DNA of 64,000 bases, taken from the NCBI GenBank assembly GCA_030267565.1, contig BRXU01000001.1, positions 806,001 through 870,000 of the forward strand. The letters are read 5' to 3'. Both the position numbers and the translations under genes were made by a program. Positions 57,823-64,000 of this stretch are shown here, piece by piece (within the stretch, counting starts at the first letter, position 1; every line of letters begins with the position of its first letter). A model generated the notes under the pieces. The model saw only the letters and a list, made by a program, of their open reading frames with translations. It was not told the DNA's origin and ran no database searches. This stretch comes from Pleodorina starrii. Lineage: Eukaryota > Chlorophyta > Chlorophyceae > Chlamydomonadales > Volvocaceae.

Positions 57823-58400
57823 ACCGGCGGGTCTGGAGTTCGATCCCCAGAGTCGGCACTAACTTAACCGGAAGACGTGGGATCATACCCCACCGCTGGT
57901 CCCCCGGGTGAAAGAGATCGGGGTGTCGAAGGCTGGAGACAATGGTGTCCTCTGGTGCGCGGGGCGGCTGGAGTGGGATGCCACCATGAAGACTACAACG
58001 CTGCCGCAGAGCAGTGGTGGAGGACTGAGTCTGCATAGGGCCTGGACCAGACTGCATAGCAGGTGGTGGTTGGATAACTAAGATCGGGCGGCGGCAGGCT
58101 TCCGAAGGATATAGGAGGTGGCAATGGCACCGGTGTGAGTGCCCTGGTAGATTACGCAGCTGTAGAGCATGCGTTCGGTGGACCGAGGACAGTAGGCGCC
58201 TGGGGCTAGCTTAGCTGGCACATGGACAATCAGGTGGACGCTGTCCTGTGACGATTACGGCGCAGCGGTTAGCACTTCCCGGTGCAGTGTGCAGACAAGG
58301 TGGTACGCCCCTCCTCAACAGAGGAGTGCTTCGGCGGTCTCCCGTATGTGGGCGGGTTAGCGCCCCCGGCCAGTGTCGGCCCGGCAGATATGTAACAGTT
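57823..58400 (+). mobile_element. SINE family 1, head-deleted copy C2
   Basis: Essentially identical to C1. Confidence 0.8.
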
Positions 58401-58546
58401 ACACATACATACATACATACATACATACATACATACATACATACATACATACATACATACATACATACATACATACATACATACATACATACATACATAC
58501 ATACATACATACATACATACATACATACATACATACATACATACAT

Positions 58547-59160
58547 ACCGGCGTAGCTCAAGTTGGTAGAGCACCGGGTTAGTAACCGGCGGGTCTGGAG
58601 TTCGATCCCCAGAGTCGGCACTAACTTAACCGGAAGACGTGGGATCGTACCCCACCGCTGGTCCCCCGGGTGAAAGAGATCGGGGTGTCGAAGGCTGGAG
58701 ACAATGGTGTCCTCTGGTGCGCGGGGCGGCTGGAGTGGGATGCCACCAAGAAGACTACAACGCTGCCGCTGAGCAGTGGTGGAGGAATGAGTCTGCATAG
58801 GGCCTGGACCAGACTGCATAGCAGGTGGTGGTTGGATAACTAAGATCGGGCGGCGGCAGGCTTCCGAAGGATATAGGAGGTGGCAATGGCACCGGTGTGA
58901 GTGCCCTGGTAGATTACGCAGCTGTAGAGCATGCGTTCGGTGGACTGAGGACAGTAGACGCCTGGGGCTAGCTTAACTGGCACATGGACAATCAGGTGGA
59001 CGCTGTCCTGTGACGATTACGGCGCAGCGGTTAGCACTTCCCGGTGCAGTGTGCGGACAAGGTGGTACGCCCCTCCTCAGCAGAGGAGTGCTTCGGCGGT
59101 CTCCCGTATGTGGGCGGGTTAGCGCCCCCGGCCAGTGTCGGCCCGGCAGATATGTAACAG

Positions 59161-59162
<2 letters not shown>
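58547..59162 (+). mobile_element. SINE family 1, full-length copy A2
   Basis: Full tRNA-Thr-like head as in A1, with TGTAACAGTT tail and (ACAT)n after it. Confidence 0.8.
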
Positions 59163-59191
<29 letters not shown>

Positions 59192-59498
59192 CATACATAC
59201 ATACATACATACATACATACATACATACATACATACATACATACATACATACATACATACATACATACATACATACATACATACATACATACATACATAC
59301 ATACATACATACATACATACATACATACATACATACATACATACATACATACATACATACATACATACATACATACATACATACATACATACATACATAC
59401 ATACATACATACATACATACATACATACATACATACATACATACATACATACATACATACATACATACATACATACATACATACATACATACATACAT

Positions 59499-60076
59499 AC
59501 CGGCGGGTCTGGAGTTCGATCCCCAGAGTCGGCACTAACTTAACCGGAAGACGTGGGATCATACCCCACCGCTGGTCCCCCGGGTGAAAGAGATCGGGGT
59601 GTCGAAGGCTGGAGACAATGGTGTCCTCTGGTGCGCGGGGCGGCTGGAGTGGGATGCCACCATGAAGACTACAACGCTGCCGCAGAGCAGTGGTGGAGGA
59701 CTGAGTCTGCATAGGGCCTGGACCAGACTGCATAGCAGGTGGTGGTTGGATAACTAAGATCGGGCGGCGGCAGGCTTCCGAAGGATATAGGAGGTGGCAA
59801 TGGCACCGGTGTGAGTGCCCTGGTAGATTACGCAGCTGTAGAGCATGCGTTCGGTGGACCGAGGACAGTAGGCGCCTGGGGCTAGCTTAGCTGGCACATG
59901 GACAATCAGGTGGACGCTGTCCTGTGACGATTACGGCGCAGCGGTTAGCACTTCCCGGTGCAGTGTGCAGACAAGGTGGTACGCCCCTCCTCAACAGAGG
60001 AGTGCTTCGGCGGTCTCCCGTATGTGGGCGGGTTAGCGCCCCCGGCCAGTGTCGGCCCGGCAGATATGTAACAGTT
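59499..60076 (+). mobile_element. SINE family 1, head-deleted copy C3
   Basis: Same deletion and diagnostic bases as C1 and C2. Confidence 0.8.
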
Positions 60077-60246
60077 ACACATACATACATACATACATAC
60101 ATACATACATACATACATACATACATACATACATACATACATACATACATACATACATACATACATACATACATACATACATACATACATACATACATAC
60201 ATACATACATACATACATACATACATACATACATACATACATACAT

Positions 60247-60860
60247 ACCGGCGTAGCTCAAGTTGGTAGAGCACCGGGTTAGTAACCGGCGGGTCTGGAG
60301 TTCGATCCCCAGAGTCGGCACTAACTTAACCGGAAGACGTGGGATCGTACCCCACCGCTGGTCCCCCGGGTGAAAGAGATCGGGGTGTCGAAGGCTGGAG
60401 ACAATGGTGTCCTCTGGTGCGCGGGGCGGCTGGAGTGGGATGCCACCAAGAAGACTACAACGCTGCCGCTGAGCAGTGGTGGAGGAATGAGTCTGCATAG
60501 GGCCTGGACCAGACTGCATAGCAGGTGGTGGTTGGATAACTAAGATCGGGCGGCGGCAGGCTTCCGAAGGATATAGGAGGTGGCAATGGCACCGGTGTGA
60601 GTGCCCTGGTAGATTACGCAGCTGTAGAGCATGCGTTCGGTGGACTGAGGACAGTAGACGCCTGGGGCTAGCTTAACTGGCACATGGACAATCAGGTGGA
60701 CGCTGTCCTGTGACGATTACGGCGCAGCGGTTAGCACTTCCCGGTGCAGTGTGCGGACAAGGTGGTACGCCCCTCCTCAGCAGAGGAGTGCTTCGGCGGT
60801 CTCCCGTATGTGGGCGGGTTAGCGCCCCCGGCCAGTGTCGGCCCGGCAGATATGTAACAG

Positions 60861-60862
<2 letters not shown>
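60247..60862 (+). mobile_element. SINE family 1, full-length copy A3
   Basis: Essentially identical to A2. Confidence 0.8.
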
Positions 60863-60891
<29 letters not shown>

Positions 60892-61208
60892 CATACATAC
60901 ATACATACATACATACATACATACATACATACATACATACATACATACATACATACATACATACATACATACATACATACATACATACATACATACATAC
61001 ATACATACATACATACATACATACATACATACATACATACATACATACATACATACATACATACATACATACATACATACATACATACATACATACATAC
61101 ATACATACATACATACATACATACATACATACATACATACATACATACATACATACATACATACATACATACATACATACATACATACATACATACATAC
61201 ATACATAC

Positions 61209-61706
61209 CCCCCGGCCTCTCCGGGGCCGTCGTAGTAGGAGTAGTAGCAGGGGTAGGGCGCGCGCTGTCTTGGGTTCTCCTTTGGTGCTGACCGCTCACG
61301 AGCCGGACCAAGCTCGGGGCAGGTTCTCAGCGCTTTGTTTTCGCGCCTAGAGGAGCACCGCCAGCCGGTAGCAGGCCGGCCGGGCGCCCCGGCGCTGCAA
61401 GGACTTCAGGGCGGGCAGGACAGCGCGGGCGCCGCGTAGTGCGCCGGCGCGACTGCTGTTTGTGCGGACGAAGGGCCCAGCTGCCGTATAAGGCAGGCTG
61501 TGAGCTCAAGCTTTTGGGGAGCCGCTGCGCCGTACACCCGTATATGGGGTATACGACGCAGCCAGCTCTGCGTCGAGCAGGAGGGGGTAGCGGCCCCTCA
61601 CGCCCTTCTCCCACCGCAAGGGGGAGAGTGCTTAGGCGGTCTTTCCGTCGGGGCTGGGTTAGCAGCCCCTGGCCAGCGTCAGGGCCCGGTCAGATACTGT
61701 AACGAC
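61209..61706 (+). mobile_element. LINE-like partner block B3
   Basis: Matches B2, including GAGTGCTTAGG. Confidence 0.65.
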
Positions 61707-62050
61707 ACATACATACATACATACATACATACATACATACATACATACATACATACATACATACATACATACATACATACATACATACATACATACATAC
61801 ATACATACATACATACATACATACATACATACATACATACATACATACATACATACATACATACATACATACATACATACATACATACATACATACATAC
61901 ATACATACATACATACATACATACATACATACATACATACATACATACATACATACATACATACATACATACATACATACATACATACATACATACATAC
62001 ATACATACATACATACATACATACATACATACATACATACATACATACAT

Positions 62051-62628
62051 ACCGGCGGGTCTGGAGTTCGATCCCCAGAATCGGCACTAACTTAACCGGA
62101 AGACGTGGGATCATACCCCACCGCTGGTCCCCCGGGTGAAAGAGATCGGGGTGTCGAAGGCTGGAGACAATGGTGTCCTCTGGTGCGCGGGGCGGCTGGA
62201 GTGGGATGCCACCATGAAGACTACAATGCTGCCGCAGAGCAGTGGTGGAGGACTGAGTCTGCATAGGGCCTGGACCAGACTGCATAGCAGGTGGTGGTTG
62301 GATAACTAAGATCGGGCGGCGGCAGGCTTCCGAAGGATATAGGAGGTGGCAATGGCACCGGTGTGAGTGCCCTGGTAGATTACGCAGCTGTAGAGCATGC
62401 GTTCGGTGGACCGAGGACAGTAGGCGCCTGGGGCTAGCTTAGCTGGCACATGGACAATCAGGTGGACGCTGTCCTGTGACGATTACGGCGCAGCGGTTAG
62501 CACTTCCCGGTGCAGTGTGCAGACAAGGTGGTACGCCCCTCCTCAACAGAGGAGTGCTTCGGCGGTCTCCCGTATGTGGGCGGGTTAGCGCCCCCGGCCA
62601 GTGTCGGCCCGGCAGATATGTAACAGTT
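62051..62628 (+). mobile_element. SINE family 1, head-deleted copy C4
   Basis: As C1-C3, with private changes CAGAATCGGC and CTACAATGCTG; its ACAT tail is only about three units long. Confidence 0.8.
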
Positions 62629-62642
62629 ACACATACATACAT

Positions 62643-63256
62643 ACCGGCGTAGCTCAAGTTGGTAGAGCACCGGGTTAGTATCCGGCGGGTCTGGAGTTCG
62701 ATCCCCAGAGTCGGCTCTAACTGAACCGGAAGACGTGGGATCGTACCCCACCGCTGGTCCCCCGGGTGAAAGAGATCGGGGTGTCGAAGGCTGGAGACAA
62801 TGGTGTCCTCTGGTGCGCGGGGCGGCTGGAGTGGGATGCCACCTAGAAGACTACAACGCTGCCGCAGAGCAGTGGTGGAGGAATGAGTCTGCATAGGGCC
62901 TGGACCAGACTGCATAGCAGGTGGTGGTTGGATAACTAAGATCGGGCGGCGGCAGACTTCCGAAGGATATAGGAGGTGGCAATGGCACCGGTGTGCGTGC
63001 CCTGGTAGATTACGCAGCTGTAGAGCATGCGTTCGGTGGACTGAGGACAGTAGGCGCCTGGGGCTAGCTTAGCTGGCACATGGACAATCAGGTGGACGCT
63101 GTCCTGTGACGATTACGGCGCAGCGGTTAGCACTTCCCGGTGCAGTGTGCAGACAAGGTGGTACGCCCCTCCTCAACCGAGGAGTGCTTCGGCGGTCTCC
63201 CGTATGTGGGCGGGTTAGCGCCCCCGGCCAGTGTCGGCCCGGCAGATATGTAACAG
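62643..63256 (+). mobile_element. SINE family 1, full-length copy A4
   Basis: Full head, but the anticodon region reads TTAGTATCCGG and the linker has GGCTCTAACTGAACC, so this is the most diverged copy. Its tail is only ACACATAT before the LINE begins. Confidence 0.8.
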
Positions 63257-64000
63257 TTACACATATCTCCACACAAATCTCCCGCGCCGCATCCGCCTCC
63301 ACTGCCTAGCGCATGCGGACCTGAAACGCAGCCTGGGCGACTGGCTAGACGAGGAAGTGGGAGCGGCCCCCACCGGCGGTGAGCACCCGCAGCAGGCCGT
63401 GCTGGACTGGTGGCCGGCGTTCAAACGCCGGCTCACAGCCCAGGTGGCCCGGCTCAACCGAGAAGCACAAACGCGCCGCGTCCGGCCAGCCGCCAGCGTG
63501 CAACAGCTAGCGGCGGCAGCACAGGAAGCCGCCAGCGCCCTGGACGCCGACCCCTCCAACGAGGAACGGCTGGCGGCGGCAGTGGAGGCGCAGGTGGCAG
63601 TGCAGAAGGGCATGCGGGCCGCGGCCAACGAGGCGGCCCGGGACGCCCGGCGGAACCGGATCAGTGAAGGCGAGCGCCCCTCCCGGGCCCTCACCGCCCT
63701 CATCCGGGAACAGAGCGATGGCGGCAACGGGGGCGGCCCCGGCCCCTCCATGCTGCGCGACCCCCGCACGGGCCAGCTGGTCAGCGACGCCAGGCGACTG
63801 CCGCAGATCATCGCCAACTTCTGGCAGGACGTCAGCGCCCTGCCATCGGAGGCCGAGCTGCCGGCATCGGTGAAGCAGCAGGCGCAGGCCCAGGTCCTGG
63901 AGGCCCTCCGAGACCACCCGCTGCGACTGCCGGCAGACCCGGAAGACCCAGTCGGCCGGGCCCAAGTGGGCAGCACCGAGGTGGCCGCGGCTCTCAAGGC
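63257..64000 (+). mobile_element. LINE ORF2, region between endonuclease and reverse transcriptase (partial)
   Basis: One open frame (CGC-CGC at about 63280 to the window end) encodes HADLKRSLGDWLDEEV, LDWWPAFKRRLTAQ and a long Ala-, Arg- and Glu-rich helical stretch, then LRDPRTGQLVSDARRLPQI and IANFWQDV. This matches the linker of L1-like ORF2 proteins, in which the WW..FK segment follows the endonuclease and a 'new-line, act on FW..L' type segment precedes the reverse transcriptase. It begins abruptly behind SINE A4, so its 5' end is truncated; the catalytic domain would lie past 64000. The 246-residue minus-strand frame here is its shadow. Confidence 0.72.

Noticed and set aside
53873..62285. 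Many long frames encoding YIHT, MYVC or IYIY repeats
   Set aside because: They are translations of (ACAT)n and (TA)n microsatellites and are open in several frames on both strands.
63257..63997. 246-residue minus-strand frame at the right edge
   Set aside because: The plus-strand frame carries LINE ORF2 linker motifs; the minus frame is its GC-rich shadow.

Overview
The window looks like nuclear DNA of a chlorophyte green alga, most likely from the Chlamydomonadales/Volvocales. The evidence is GC-rich coding exons split by many GT-AG introns, long poly-G/C and simple-repeat introns, interstitial TTTTAGGG-type telomere-like tracts, a signal peptide ending in an ARSLLQ-type sequence, and SINEs with a tRNA-Asp-like head. 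This is an inference from sequence features; no marker gene was compared.

Layout. (1) Positions 1-4549, minus strand: the 5' part of a trehalose-6-phosphate synthase gene (eight exons visible, continuing past the left edge). (2) Positions 7818-12261, plus strand: a complete six-exon gene for a membrane-anchored MaoC/PaaZ-type acyl dehydratase. (3) Positions 12.3-20.3 kb: repeat-rich intergenic DNA with a tandem duplication, an interstitial telomere-like tract, a LINE whose ORF1 is duplicated as a large palindrome, a LINE 3' fragment and a tRNA-Asp-like SINE. (4) Positions 20368-53831 and beyond, plus strand: one very large gene whose exons encode a signal peptide, a heme peroxidase domain, a Cys-rich linker and a CotA/bilirubin-oxidase-like multicopper oxidase. 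Its splice phases match at almost every junction.

The introns of that gene hold most of the unusual content. Intron 1 carries a MITE and a hAT-like element. Intron 2 is about 19 kb and contains a copia/TRIM-like remnant, an endogenous circovirus-like (CRESS-DNA) element with an intact capsid ORF and a Rep lacking its endonuclease domain, about 4.5 tandem copies of a 2,222-bp satellite, two Ty3/Gypsy fragments (one with a PHD finger between RNase H and integrase), an orphan 269-aa ORF and nearly 1 kb of TA repeat. Smaller introns hold a second SINE family, tandem repeats and a telomere-like tract used as a splice acceptor. (5) Positions 53875-63256: alternating (ACAT)n arrays and eleven copies of two related retroposons (a tRNA-headed SINE and a LINE-like partner sharing its 3' tail). 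(6) Positions 63257-64000: the ORF2 linker region of a LINE, running off the right edge.

The host genes are functionally separate: trehalose metabolism, acyl-thioester hydration, and a secreted oxidase. The interest lies in the peroxidase-multicopper oxidase fusion, the viral insertion, the satellite array inside an intron, and the SINE heads with two T-arms.
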